From: Castanea sativa
Taxonomy: Eukaryota > Streptophyta > Magnoliopsida > Fagales > Fagaceae
DNA: 64,000 nucleotides
Assembly (NCBI RefSeq): GCF_040712315.1
Contig: NC_134014.1
Span: 42,211,634-42,275,633, forward strand
Reading direction: 5' to 3'
In this document: positions 1 through 10,274 of the stretch, piece after piece
Layout: each line of letters starts with the position of its first letter
How positions within the stretch are numbered: the stretch's first letter is position 1
Made by a program: the position numbers and the translations under genes
Notes under the pieces: generated by a model
Database searches by the model: none
Told to the model about the DNA's origin: nothing
The model's input: only the letters and a program-made list of their open reading frames with translations

Positions 1-457
1 CTTCAATCCTCAATCCTCAATTAATTCAATTATATAAGCTTAGAGATACAAAATCGAAACTAAATACACCATATACACCAATCAAAGATATTATTAGCAG
101 TGCTATAACAAGCCCATATATCAACCCAGATCGTATTAGCTATCATAGAAAATTCAAAATAAACCACTAATTCTATTAGAGCAAAAACCTCACAGCCATT
201 AAGCAGATTAAATATTTTTTTTTTTTTTCAAATCCCACAAAACATATATCAATTAAAAGCAAAACACAAAGTTCAAATTTCGCATACGCAGAAATGAGGG
301 TTCGAAAGCCTCAGATGAAAGATAAAGGGGAGTTGATAATTCTTAGGCCGAAATGCACATACCAGTGGTTTCACAAAGCAGCTAATTGAAAAGAATTATA
401 AAATTCAAAACCCTAATAAGTTGGATCAAAACGAAGAGTTAGAACAAGAAACGGTAC

Positions 458-620
458 CTGAATGAAGCGACCAAAAAAAAAAAAAAACAAAAGCTATGGA
501 AACGAAGAGGAATTCGGCTGAGTTTGTTTGTTTTGTTTTGTTTTGCTTTCTCTCTCTCCTCTATCTCTCGCTCTCTCTCACAAAGCACAAAACAGCCAGA
601 TTCGCCAATTCTGTGCTGTG
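458..620 (-). other. Possible 5' UTR exon of a minus-strand gene leaving the window
   Basis: Read on the minus strand, a pyrimidine-rich stretch ends in CATTCAG followed by GTACCG, a good splice donor at 457/458. This looks like a plant first, noncoding exon, and 1-457 would then be the start of its intron. No coding exon is visible before the window edge, so the product is unknown. The plus-strand reading frame here is low-complexity and is not believed. Confidence 0.3.
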
Positions 621-3103
621 GTATTCTGATCCTTTGTTTCTGGGTCTAACTTTTTTTTTTTCTTCTTTAATATTAATATTAATATTAATATTATATTTTC
701 TGTTATTTAGTTATAAAATTAAAAGTAATATATATATATATATAGGTGGTAGGGGCAGCGGTAAACATAGGAGGAGAGTGGGGCATTGTGGTGATTACGT
801 AATTATCATGTCATAAATATGGCAGAGCTCAATAGTATTTGATTATGTGGATTTGACTGGGTATTCATATTTTGGGAGATAGCCGCCACAAAGGCCGTTT
901 ACCCACATTTATGGAAGTCCAATGGATAGATATTGCTCAGTTTTTTTCATTTCCATTTTTTTTTATTAATTAATATAATAACAACCTGCACTCTTGGCTT
1001 ACTGTGGAATGTGGATGATGTCAATTTTTCTTTTCCTTTTTTCAGTCAACCTAAATTCGATATTTTATTATTTCCTATTTATTACAAAATACCCCCTCTT
1101 TCTTTTTGTTGATAATCCCTCTTTCTAAATATATATATATAATATGTTTTGGAGGGAACTATAGAAGTATAAAAAATAAAATTTTCTTTTTGCAAAAAAA
1201 CACACGTGGGTAAGAAAGAAAAATAAATCATTACTCAAGTTATTTTTTAAAACAATAATGAAAATTGGTATATTTTTTAAGGCAAAGTTTAGCTATAACC
1301 CAATTAAAAGGGATTTCCTCTAAATGAACTATGTGGTAGCATTATAGAATGACATATGTCTTGGTATGTGAGACCCATATGATCAAATTTACCCCTTCTA
1401 ATAGATCCCAACTCATTTTCTCTCTCATCAACACCCTCTAACATCCAAACTTGCCTCTCTCTCTCTCTCTCTGATATGCTTTTTCATTTAAATCTAAGAA
1501 AATTTTGACTTTAGAGCTTAGAATTGAAGTATAAGTTCTATTCACAATTTCTGAAGAGCTTTTAATTTATAATTTCGCATTACTACTTTGATTTGGCTTA
1601 TAAATAAGAAGATCTTATTCATTTTTTTAATTGCTTGGTCCAAGATGCAAGTCAATGAAGATTGAATCTTTTGGAATTTGGAGGGTAACAAGAACGTGTC
1701 CTATTTGTGTGTGCAAAAATTAGAAAATGAATCTTTGAAATTTGTGAGAGATTTGGAAGAGGAATTAGTCTTGAGAGAGAGAAAAAAATCAAATGGTGAC
1801 TCCCGAGAATTTTGCATATGATAAATGTCAGTTCAGCTACAATACTCTTTTACTTTTTTTTTATGCAGATAAAAGCTCAAAAAACTAATAGTCAAACTTT
1901 GTACACATTATTTATGGCATATGTTAATCTGCCAACTAGACATGCATATAAAATCTAAGATAGTGCTCTCGGAATAAAAACTTTTCTTCTTCTTCTTCTT
2001 CTTTTCTTTTTTTTCTTTTTTTTTTTTTTTTTTTTTTTTTAGAAGATCTCGGAATAAAACCTAATATAGTGCTTTCGGAATGTATTGTTCATGTGATAGA
2101 TGAACTGTGCACTCTATCTCTTACAATTTCAATGCAAAGTATTTTCTTTGCTTTCGCTAGGTCCTTCATTTGACAATTGAAATTCGTTGTTCAATTGAGT
2201 CTTCAACTTGTCCATCTTAGCTTTGCTTTTACTTGCCACAAGCTTATCATTGACATATAAAAGCAAATATATGAAGGATCTATCACTTAGCTTACCAAAA
2301 TACACACAATGATCATAATAGCTCTAATACCATTGACATACAAACACAATGATACAAATGCAAATTTATGAAGGCGTTCGTACCAATGTTAGGCAGACCG
2401 TTTCGAACCATATAATTTGTTTCTCAATATAAAAAGAAAATTCTCTTTTCTAGCAACTTCAAACATAACTGGCTGAGACATGTTATATCCCTTTTTTTAT
2501 AAATCACAATGCAAGATGCACTCTAAATATCAAGTTGTGCTAACTCAAGATTAATTGGTTAAGTTAAAATTGGTTCAATTAAATAGCAAGGTATACTAGG
2601 GTCTAAACATTGTTACAATCCTATTTTATTATAGTATTAATGAATTACTCGCCTCATCACATGCGCTCTGCACATGTGATGAGACCCTTTTTTTATCATT
2701 TTGAGTTTAATGTAATTTTTCAATTTAAATTTATTTATTGTTAGTGAGGTTACACAGAATGAATTTTTAAGAAACTAAAATTTAGGATTTGAAAATAAGT
2801 AAATTGTTGAGTTTAGTGTGTGTTAGTTTTAGAAAAAAATGTATCAAATGTGCATGAGATATATTCAAATAGAGAGTGTGCTTATTTTTAGGAAAAAAAG
2901 TTTATCTGATAGTTTTTTTTTTTTTTTTTTTTTGCTTTTGAATTTTGTTGAATTACAATTTTAAACCTATTTTTTATTTTTTAAGAATAAAGATTATCTA
3001 ATTAGATTAGAGGTATTTTTGACATTTTATGAAGTCATAACTAACTTTGTGAATTCTCTTAATATATAGATAATATATAGAAAAGAGATAAATAAGAGCA
3101 AGA
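621..3103. other. AT-rich intergenic DNA with one weak TIR element
   Basis: No gene is seen. There are TC, TTC and poly-T tracts (about 1458-1472, 1985-2040). From about 1284 to 1905 weak inverted ends (CAAAGTTTAGCTATAAC on the left, and a similar CAAAGTTTGACTATTAG reading in from the right on the other strand) enclose a CT-rich left part and a GA-rich right part. This may be an old TIR element. The hairpin at 2653-2683 is listed separately. Confidence 0.4.
2653..2683. repeat. Hairpin with 11-bp perfect stem
   Basis: CTCATCACATG (2653-2663) pairs with CATGTGATGAG (2673-2683) around a 9-nt loop CGCTCTGCA. It resembles the subterminal hairpins of the Helitron-like sequences elsewhere in the window, and a minus-strand start resembling theirs lies near 3080. 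The expected CTAAT end is not intact, so a decayed Helitron is only a suggestion. Confidence 0.45.
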
Positions 3104-3955
3104 CTTAGGTACTGTTCCTTAAATTTTCTTCTTAAAATTCTGTCATGTGGCTTTTTTCTCATAGAATGGAAATGCATTTTTAGTTTAGTCATATGGTTAA
3201 ATCTTAAGAAGGGAACCTAAGGTACAACACCTAAATTTTGTCCTTATAAAAAATATTGTAAAAATAGTTGCTATCCTAAAATTGTTGTCCTTCTTGAGAA
3301 TTAATTTAACATTTTAAGATAGTGGATTTCAGTTAACTCAACTGGTAAAATATCTGATAATTGAATCAAAAAATTAGAGTACAACCCCTGTCTACACTAA
3401 AAATTAATTGGCGTCTTAGTCTGATGATAAAAAGTAAAATCATAAAAATTGCCAAGAATTTTATAGTTCAACTGGTTAGTTCCAACTAATACATTCAGAT
3501 TTCAAATCCTTAAACCCTAACTATTCAAACCTAAGAATTTTAGGTTATCTTCTTAAAATTCTGTCATTTGGCTTTTTTTCTCATGAGATGGAAGTATATT
3601 TTTTACTTAAGTATTTATATGGCTAAATCTTAAAAGGGATACCTAAGATACAACACCTAAGTTTTGTCCTCATAAAAAATATTGTAAAAGTAGTTGCTAT
3701 CCTAAAATTGTTGTCCTTCTTGAGCATTAATTTAACATTCTAATATAGTGGATTTCAGTTAACTCAATTGGTAAAATCTCTGATAATTGAATCAATGATT
3801 TACAGTTCAGCCCTTGTCTACACCAAAAACTAATTGACATCTTGGTCTGATGATAAAAAGCAGAATCATACAAATTTCCAAGAATTTTATAGTTCAACTA
3901 GTTAATTCCAACTTATACACTCAAGATTCAAATCCTTAAACCCTAACTATTCAAA
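3104..3955 (+). repeat. Tandem duplication (2 x 426 bp) carrying SINE-like, tRNA-derived heads
   Basis: Two adjacent copies, 3104-3529 and 3530-3955, match almost throughout. Corresponding landmarks are offset by about 421-426 bases, the small difference coming from indels. Each copy has a segment starting AGTGGATTTCAGTTAACTCA (3321 and 3747), followed by a box-A-like TAACTCAACTGGTAAA and, some 45 bases on, a box-B-like GAGTACAACCCC or CAGTTCAGCCC. That spacing is typical of tRNA-derived SINEs. A second AGTTCAACTGGTTAGT-like segment lies at the end of each copy. There is no open reading frame of note. Confidence 0.6.
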
Positions 3956-4772
3956 ATAAAATAAAATAATACAAAACCTTATTTGGCAATACTCCCCTAT
4001 AATTATTTTATAATTATTAAAGGGAAAGATGATAAATAAATAAAATAAAAATAAAACTTTATTTTTGTGCTGAATATGGTAATAAAAAATATATATAATA
4101 AAAAATACTCTGCCCTTTCTAGAATGGTAACCAGGCATTTCATACTCCAACGAACATTTTGGACTAAATGCCTTTGAAAATCCACTTTGACCAAAATAAG
4201 AAGATTCTCCGATGGTAATAAAACGTGGAAAGTCAGGAGGTTTTGTGAATGTCATATTTTTCTTCGTAGAAGCTGCCCAGAATCTCTTTCGAGGAGCCAA
4301 TTTCAATACTATCTCTTTGTCGGCATTCTTATTAAGTTATTTTATCCCTTTTGTCAAAGCTAATTAAGATTTTAAAACCTCTTTTGTTGCATGCTTCATG
4401 TAGATGATTAGGTTCACAATAAAATTCCTATAAAAACATCAAGAAAAGGGGTTGTTAGTTATCACTCCAGTTTGATGGTCGGTTTATTTATCTTTTCTTA
4501 TAAAAAAAACACACACACAAATGAGAGGGAATGAAGTTTTAAATAATCTGTTTTAGTATATTAAACCTAATTACTCAATTAAATAATGCACTTATTCTCA
4601 TCAAAAAAAATAATAATAATGCACTTATTGTAAACATTTATGCATTAGACAAAGACATACTTTTTTTTAAAACAAAGAAAAAATTATTCAAATTGACAAT
4701 TGAAGACACACTTCACGTCGGAATTGGAAAAAAAAAAACAATATATATGGATTTATACAACGAGAAAGTATT
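3956..4772. other. Intergenic DNA, nothing recognised
   Basis: This is AT-rich sequence with short A and AC runs. The minus-strand frame at 3947-4306 ends in low-complexity aromatic residues and matches nothing that I recognise. Confidence 0.4.
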
Positions 4773-5043
4773 TGGTATCAAATGATACCATGTTAATGGT
4801 ATCAAAATTTAATAAGTGTGAAACATATCAACAAAAAATAACTAACCCACTAACAATTGAAAGACATGTGTTAGTATCAATATACTAACATTTGTATTTC
4901 TTTTATATCAATATACTTCTATCACTTCAATAAAAAAAATAAAAAAAAAAAGACATTTGTTAGTGGGTAGTTATTTTTACACTCATGTCTCTCATTTATT
5001 GAGTTTTAATAAGGATGACGTGGTATAATTTGACATATAATAC
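4773..5043. mobile_element. MITE-like inverted-repeat element
   Basis: The left arm (about 4790-4855) and right arm (about 4957-5043) are imperfect inverted copies. AATAACTAACCCACTAACA near 4837-4855 matches TGTTAGTGGGTAGTTATT on the right. The outer parts (GGTATCAAAATTTAATAA on the left, ACGTGGTATAATTTGACA on the right) also pair loosely. There is no coding capacity. The ends are approximate and no target duplication was fixed. Confidence 0.45.
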
Positions 5044-5223
5044 TTTTTCCTATACAGTAGGTCATAACAACATGGCGGTCGACAACTAATTAACTTGCCC
5101 AGTGTGATTTCGACTTAAGCCCAATAGGTAAACCCTTAGTGGACAACTCATCATGTCTGTACGAAAGCCTAATTATGCCTCGTATGCATATAAATCTTGA
5201 TCATGATACTTTTGTTAATCTTA

Positions 5224-5991
5224 GAGCATCGCATCAGTGGATGCAAAAATTTTGTAAATTTGCATGAAAAAACCTACTTTTTCTATTTTACACTCCTACT
5301 TTTACAAAACATTCACATCAGTTTGTCTATTATACACATTTATTCAAATAATGTGTTCATCTTCACCCACCATCAATGATCAATCCACACCCACCATCAA
5401 CCCACCCAGCCACCAACATCAACCCACCACCCCAAAACCCACTGATTAAACAGAAAATCCAAAACTGGTCAAACAAAAAATTAAAAAGGATTAAAGGTGA
5501 GTGAGATCGTATTGGTGAGTGAGCTTCGGAGATCATATTGACAAGTGAGCTTCGGCAATCGTATCGGTGAGTGAGCTTCAGCGATGATCGGCAGTGGCAT
5601 GGCGAAAGCAAAGGTGGCACGGCTTGCTTCTTCATTCATCAGTGGCGGCACCGCGATTCGCTCATCAGTGGCAGCGCTGGACTAATCAATGAGCGTGAGG
5701 CTGGACTGATTAGTGAGAGTGAGGCTGGATTGAGGGACCAGAGATAAAACGAGAGAGAGGTGAGAGTGAGAAGTTGAAAATGAGAGAGTGAGGTCAAGGA
5801 GAGAGAAAAAAAATGTAAAATATTAAATACAAGAGCTACAGTAACCATGCATACATGCACTGTTACTGTAGCACTTGTGCATAAATGCACAATTTTACAC
5901 TCACTGATGTGGGTGTTTTTTGAGTCAAAATGTGTAAAACGAAATGTTTTTTCTATTATGCAAGACTTTGCATCTACTGATGTGGATGCTC
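5224..5991. mobile_element. TIR element with TTA target duplication (PIF/Harbinger-like, non-autonomous)
   Basis: The left end is GAGCATCGCATCAGTGGATG. The right end, read on the other strand, is GAGCATCCACATCAGTAGAT, so the two ends form a long imperfect terminal inverted repeat. TTA flanks both sides (5221-5223 and 5992-5994), the duplication expected of PIF/Harbinger elements. The interior has CACCCACCATCAA-type repeats, a repeated GTGAGTGAGCTTC motif (about 5510-5585) and a GA-rich stretch (5750-5810). No transposase is present. Open frames inside are low-complexity. Confidence 0.65.
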
Positions 5992-6135
5992 TTATATTCG
6001 TATTTAATGATTTTTTTAATTTTTTTTTATTGCAATAATTTGAAAATATCACAAATAGATTATATATTATTTTCACTTTTAGTATGCATATCAAATTTTA
6101 TTTCAGGTTAATTGGGTATTCTTTATTATTAACTA

Positions 6136-6479
6136 TTAGACTCTTAGTACACACATTGTGTGAGCTTAGAAGCTCTTCTATTTTTTTGGATAAGAATTAA
6201 TAATTTGCATTTGTTATAATTTGGAAATAAATATTTTTTATTTTTAAAACAAATAAAAAGGATAAATTTAGAGATAAGCACTAACTAATTTCTTTTTTGA
6301 ACGTAGGAAATAAAATCCTAAATTTTAGGAGTTCTTTTTTTGAATTCAAAATGAAATTTGTTTTATTTGACATTTATGACTTCTTTTCTAAATGAAGTTA
6401 TCCTTCATTAATGAGGGTATTTTTGAACCACATAAGGTCCAGTTCAAAGAGGGGAATCCTCCTATACATATAGTATAGA
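6136..6479 (-). mobile_element. Helitron-like element, minus orientation
   Basis: Read on the minus strand it begins TCTATACTATATGTATAGGA after a host A, and ends in a small hairpin (CACACAATGTGTG) followed by CTAA and a host T. Helitrons insert between A and T, start with TC and end in a hairpin plus CTRR. The start matches the starts of the copies near 58.5 and 61.2-61.7 kb. It is AT-rich and has no Rep/helicase, so it would be non-autonomous. Confidence 0.5.
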
Positions 6480-6771
6480 TAAATAAACCCTAAAAAATAT
6501 ATATATTTAAAATTTAAACTTTTTGTAGATGTTGTAGTTAGTTATCTTTGATCAATTTGATATTTTGTAAGGAGAGTATAAGAATTCAATATAATCTATA
6601 TATATAATAATAGGTGAAGCTGAGAGAAACTCATATTAGAATTTCAAATTAGAGTTCCAATTTTGCGTCATGTGTCCTAAATTATTTATTCTTAAAAAGT
6701 TTTATTTCTTAATTTTAAAATTAAATATGGGACCATATCATAAATATTCATCCAAGTGAGTTATTAAGTAC

Positions 6772-7501
6772 TGTAGGGGTATTGGGCCCAGCAATTTATG
6801 AAGGGCGGCCCAACGAAGTCTTTTGGGCTAGAAACCCAAATCCGAAAATATCAAATGATCATGGAGTATTTAAATGTCCCAAAACGTCCGAGGAGTAGAT
6901 TTGTCCTCAAAATATTAAGCCGAGGACACACAGTATACGTGGAGGACAATAAAAAGAGCGGTGGAATGTCTAAAGTAAAGCTGCTACCACCGCCCATACA
7001 TTAAAAGCTCTGTAATTGATACGCTGACTGATAGAGGGAAGGATGGGACCTGAGCATAGAGCTTGGAACTTGGTCCCTAATCCCAGCGGGTTTTAGGGAA
7101 GAATGGATGGGACAAGTATCCGAAAATCAGGATTGCAACCATAAAGTGGAAGATGTTGAAGAGAAGGAGAGGAATATAAATAGAAGGGAAGGCATACGAA
7201 GAAGAGGGAGGCTTTTTGAGAAAGAAAAAGTGTATGATAATCAATATTTGTATCCAAACTTGAGAAATACTATTAGAAACTATCCTCGGAAACAGTCCGA
7301 GGAGGAATTCTCAGTGTTACTCTTTGCAAACGATTCTTTGTTTTTTTCCATTGGGCCCAAAGCCCGTTCTTTTTGTAATTGTCTAAGCCATCCTTGAAAT
7401 CTAGATTACAAACCCATCCTCTACAAATTCATTGTGAAGAAAGGCCTTTCAAGCCCATTTCCTCCCAGTCGTGGTTTGGGAATTTGAATTGTGTCCTTAC
7501 A
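6772..7501. mobile_element. Solo LTR (730 bp) with AGTAC target duplication
   Basis: The sequence begins TGTAGGGGTATTGGGCCCAG and ends TTGTGTCCTTACA, with TG...CA termini. The 5-bp direct repeat AGTAC flanks it exactly (6767-6771 and 7502-7506). This is what remains when an LTR retrotransposon recombines to a single LTR. Phrases such as TTGGGCCCAAAGCCCG are typical of plant Ty3/gypsy LTRs, but the lineage is not certain. The frames at 6798-7004 and 7107-7397 lie inside it and are not genes. Confidence 0.85.
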
Positions 7502-7809
7502 AGTACAAAACTCAAAAAATCTAGAATAAATGAATCGTAAAAAAAAAAAAAAAAGTGCTTCAAAATAATAATAATAATAATAAAACATGGACAATTTACA
7601 TTTTATACCTAATAATATCCTTACAAAATTTTTTAAAGAGTTAACAAAATATAAAAATGACTATCAATAGTATTTAAATTATATATATATATATAAGAAT
7701 TATATTATGCATTTTATTGTATATCTTTAAGTGTATCCATGCATATGGATGAGGTTAGAAGCTAGTTTATTTAATGCTGGCTGATGGGTTCAATAAAAAA
7801 CACATTTAA

Positions 7810-8086
7810 TATAAATTTATTAGGTGGTATAACATAATTAGGAGTTACCTGTCCATTTTGAACAGTTTATTTAGCTGAAAGTGAACTTTTTTGCTGAAAG
7901 TGAACTTTTTTGCTGAAAGTGAACTTTTTTGCTAAAAGTACTATAGATAAATATAAAAGTTAACTGAATAGTGCAATGGGACCCACAAATAGTACCAAAA
8001 AATGTAGTAAGACTCATGAATTATAGCAAAAATAAACTGAATGTAGAGATAAGCTAAAAATTTTAGCTCATCCCAAACGCACACTT
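7810..8086. mobile_element. hAT-like MITE with 19-bp tandem repeat
   Basis: Three head-to-tail copies of GCTGAAAGTGAACTTTTTT start at 7874, 7893 and 7912. They are followed by GTGCAATGGGACCCACAAAT and a right end AGCTCATCCCAAACGCACAC. The order 'GCTGAAAG, dinucleotide-poor middle, gggaccca, tcatcccaaacgcac' is common in plant hAT MITEs. The left end is unclear. Confidence 0.45.
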
Positions 8087-8173
8087 AAATCAAATTTTTT
8101 ATCAATCCACCGTTTAAATTTCAAGCTTCTTGAACTTTATCCAGCAAAAAAAAAAAAAAAAGTTATTAACTTT

Positions 8174-9555
8174 TAGGGTAAATTTCACTAACTACCCTTA
8201 AGGTTTGGACAAATACCAAAGAGATCCAAAAGATTTTAGAACTAACCATTTCAGTCCTTAAGTCCAAACGGACTCTAACGCCGTTATTTATCTTTTAGTT
8301 TCTCTCTTTCACCCTCACTCAAACCTTTCTTCTCTTGTCCCTCTTTCTTCTCACTCTCTCTAAATCCTTCATCCCTCTTCCACTCTCAGACCTTTCTTCT
8401 CAATCTCTTTGACTACCTTAACCTTCTTCCACTCTCATACCTTTCTTTGACTCTCTCGTCCCTTTCTTCTCTCTCGTGATCTTTGCAACGGCGTCGTGGT
8501 GTGGGTAAGTGGCGTTCAGGGGTTTCAATGTGGATTGGTGTTGGTTCTCGTGGTCTTTGGGCAGTGTTGTGTTGTGGGTAAACGGTATTCATGAGTTTTG
8601 GTGTGGATCGGTGTTGGTTCTCGTGGTCTTTCGGCGGCGTTGTGTTGTGGGTTAGCAGTGGTTCGTGGGCTTTGGTGCGGAAGCTGTGAAGGTTGTTTTT
8701 GGATTTTGGTTTGGGTTATTTGTTGGTTGGCAAAAGAGGTTGTTTGTGGATTTTGGTTTGGTTTATTTGTGGGTCGGCGATGGAGGTTGTTTGTGGATTT
8801 TGGTTTGGGTTATTTGTGGGTTAGCGGCGGAGGTGTGGGTTTTGGTTTGGATCGACTGTGGGTTGGCGATGGAGGATTGTGATTTTAGTTTAGGTCGGCA
8901 GTGGGTCAGTGGCAGAGGTATGGGTTTTGGTTTGGATCAATTGTGGGTTAGTGGTGGAGGTTTGTGATTTTGGTTTGGTTCAGCGGTGGGTCGGTGGTGG
9001 AAGTTTGTGTATATTGGTTTGAATCAGCGAGGTGGGTTTGCTTTGGTTTGAACAAAGGTTTTGTGGGTTTGCTGTGGTTTGAGCAAAGATTTTCTCTTGC
9101 TGATGAAGATGTTGAGCTTGAGAGCCATTGGTAAGGGGTTTTGGTGATGGAATGAGCAGTGTTTGTAAATTTGAGAAGATGTTTTGGGTTTTTGGTTAAG
9201 AGAGGTTTTGATTTATTGGGTTTGGTTTTGGTATTGGATTAGGATTTTGAGTTGAGAGGCTGATTTTTTTGTCACAGTTCTTGATGGATTTGTGATTTTT
9301 GTTGTGTATTTTCCATTTTGATTGTTCGATCCATTCAAGTATTCTCTTTCCTTGTTTGTTTAATGAGAAAGTTACAGGAGAGTTTCTATTTTATTAGCCA
9401 AGAAAGAGAAGAGAGATAGTTAGAGAAAGGGATGAGAGGAGAGGTTAATGGCGTTAGAGTCTAGTTGTACCCAAGGATTGAAATGGTCAGTTTTGAAATC
9501 TTCTGGATCTCTTTGGTATTTGCCCAAACCTTAGGGTTAGTTAGTGAAATTTACC
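8174..9555. mobile_element. Element with long (~115 bp) terminal inverted repeats and G-rich interior
   Basis: The left arm (about 8174-8290) and right arm (about 9440-9555) are near-identical inverted copies. They share AGGGTAAATTTCACTAACTA, AAGGTTTGG, CAAATACCAAAGAGATCC, CCATTTCA and the GACTCTAACGCC phrase. AACTTT flanks both ends. CT-rich (left) and GA-rich (right) zones extend the palindrome, and the middle (8500-9080) consists of degenerate TTTGGTTTGGGTTATTTGTG-type repeats. Long TIRs point to a Mutator-like or foldback element. No transposase is present. The glycine/tryptophan-rich open frames in the middle come from the repeats and are rejected as genes. Confidence 0.6.
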
Positions 9556-9561
9556 CTAACT

Positions 9562-10195
9562 TTAAAAACCTACAACAATGAAAAACATATATGGGAAAAT
9601 AAATAAATAAAAGTATAAGCGTTATTTTTTTTAACCTTATTTCATTGATGATGATGCCCCAATAAAAATTATTGTCATCACCTGCGTTAATTTGAACAAT
9701 TAATTAGAGTTGGTTATCAGATTGAATAATAGGTTAAGGGTGTGGGGAGCAACACCTATGCGGTACAGTACAATGGTATTTTGGAAATTTATACTAGATA
9801 GGTTTACATATTATTATTATTTTAGAAGACACTAGAAAATGTTATATTATTTATTAACATTGTTGTAGCTATAATTTCTCATATAGTAGATTATTAGTTG
9901 CTCACTTTTTTTTTTTTTTGAAAAAGATTAGCTACTCACTTCAATGGATGTAAGAACATTGTCGAACCACATAAATTATGTGTTGACCTACCAAAACTCA
10001 TCAAAAATCAACCATTCTTGCTTTCCTTCTTTCCAAGAATAAATAGTATTAAATGAAAAAGGAGTAGAGAGATCTATGCAAGTGTAATTCTAAATTTTTG
10101 TAATTGTTTGTTAGTGTATATATTTGTTGAAAGAGTTAGTGGATAAGTTTGAGTTGTATAGCCATTTGAATTAATAAATTTAATTATATATACCC
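9562..10195. other. Intergenic AT-rich DNA
   Basis: I see no gene, RNA or repeat with defined ends here. Poly-T runs near 9906-9920 are the only notable structure. Confidence 0.4.
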
Positions 10196-10274
10196 TTAGG
10201 TGGTGTTTGGTAAATTGGTATAAGAGAATTCACATTATCCTTGACATCTAGATTTATGAGATTGTGATGCCTAG

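Noticed and set aside
496..816. 106-residue plus-strand reading frame
   Set aside because: Runs over CT, ATT and TA repeats, with low-complexity Leu/Phe/Ile translation. The minus strand here looks like a gene leader instead.
3321..3440. tRNA gene
   Set aside because: Box A- and box B-like motifs are present but no cloverleaf or acceptor stem closes. It is better read as a SINE head.
5639..6094. 151-residue minus-strand frame
   Set aside because: Crosses the right end of the TIR element at 5224-5991 and consists largely of repeated Ser/Leu motifs from the GA-rich zone.
8598..8967. Gly/Trp-rich overlapping frames
   Set aside because: Two frames of the same GT-rich repeat are both open. This is the translation of a simple repeat inside a long-TIR element.
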